From positions 44,735 to 108,734 of the forward strand of contig QCDB01000002.1 of the NCBI GenBank assembly GCA_003278815.1: DNA of 64,000 nt. Direction: 5' to 3'. The translations under genes were made by a program, and so were the position numbers. Positions 63,867 through 64,000 of the stretch are shown piece by piece. Source of the DNA: SAR86 cluster bacterium AG-349-I13. Its GTDB lineage: Bacteria; Pseudomonadota; Gammaproteobacteria; Magnimaribacterales; TMED112. Numbering within the stretch: position 1 is the first letter of the stretch; each line of letters opens with the position of its first letter. A model generated the notes under the pieces. The model saw only the letters and a list, made by a program, of their open reading frames with translations. It had not been told where the DNA came from and did no database searches.

Positions 63867-63880
63867 ATTAATCGATTAAT
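63867..63880. promoter_or_regulatory. 14-base palindrome upstream of the last lipoprotein gene
   Basis: ATTAATCGATTAAT, a perfect palindrome 17 bases before the ATG at 63898. It could be an operator, but in AT-rich DNA this is weak evidence. The rest of 63792-63897 shows no gene. Confidence 0.25.
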
Positions 63881-63897
63881 TTAAAATTTTAAAATCT

Positions 63898-64000
63898 ATG
63901 AACTTTAAAACACTTGCAACGACTCTCTTTACAATTATATTTGTAGCTGCCTGTGGTGGCGGAGGAGGTGGAGGGGATTCTTCATCAAGCCCTTACCCAA
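63898..64000 (+). CDS. glycine-rich lipoprotein, 3' end outside window
   Basis: 34 codons are visible. Signal MNFKTLATTLFTIIFVAAC with the lipobox VAAC (Cys19), followed by six glycines and a DSSSS linker, a spacer common in surface or outer-membrane lipoproteins of marine Gammaproteobacteria. The functional domain lies beyond the window. TAAAAT boxes at 63882-63887 and 63890-63895 precede the ATG. Confidence 0.8.
   Translation, partial: MNFKTLATTLFTIIFVAACGGGGGGGDSSSSPYP

Overview
The window reads as one continuous piece of a small, AT-rich (roughly one third GC by eye) gammaproteobacterial chromosome, very likely a marine streamlined lineage. Evidence for the class is the gene block trxB / ftsK-lolA-serS, an exonuclease I, a full general (type II) secretion operon and a GspG-type pseudopilin set. 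Evidence for streamlining is overlapping genes, convergent genes that share stop codons, few consensus Shine-Dalgarno sites and almost no intergenic DNA. Three large TonB-dependent receptors and a DUF5916 barrel suggest a SAR86-like or related heterotroph; that name is inference. No rRNA, CRISPR array, insertion sequence or prophage was seen.

Layout. 1-2.7 kb: end of a siderophore-type TonB receptor, then a 340-base stretch packed with consecutive hairpins ending in a strong terminator, then a small membrane methyltransferase. 2.7-8.2 kb: glycerol kinase, a lipoprotein, glutaredoxin, exonuclease I, a DUF5916 outer-membrane protein. 8.3-12.2 kb: operon of a winged-helix regulator, a membrane protein, a NatAB-like ABC exporter, a metallo-beta-lactamase-fold hydrolase and TadA. 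12.2-19.5 kb: dihydroorotase, then the minus-strand operon folE-maf-queD-cysS-thrS-yidD and a PhoD-like phosphatase. 19.6-25 kb: two tRNA-Gly genes, a Bax-inhibitor-1 protein, a threonine-dehydratase-like enzyme, a photolyase relative, a Coq4-like protein. 25-31 kb: MscS channel, gamma-glutamyltransferase, glycosyltransferase, YqgE, acyl-CoA synthetase.

30.9-50 kb is the most coherent block: phoB-phoR, then gspC to gspN (type II secretion), then polyphosphate genes (Ppx/GppA-like, PPK2), a Pit phosphate transporter, and a TonB receptor plus beta-propeller phytase behind a good Pho box. Together these suggest a phosphate-scavenging island: phosphate sensing, secretion of exoenzymes, uptake and hydrolysis of an organophosphate such as phytate, import of phosphate and storage as polyphosphate. 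The phytase end also has a nine-A run that appears to join it out of frame to a DedA-family gene.

50-64 kb: HIT protein, acyltransferase, short-chain dehydrogenase, trxB, ftsK-lolA-serS, an Oar-like TonB receptor, a 2-oxoglutarate/Fe(II) oxygenase, a nucleoside transporter next to thymidine kinase, and the start of a glycine-rich lipoprotein. Two genome-wide habits stand out: -10 boxes placed only 5-12 bases before the ATG of many first genes (probable leaderless or near-leaderless mRNAs), and a set of tiny single-membrane-span ORFs tucked at gene ends.
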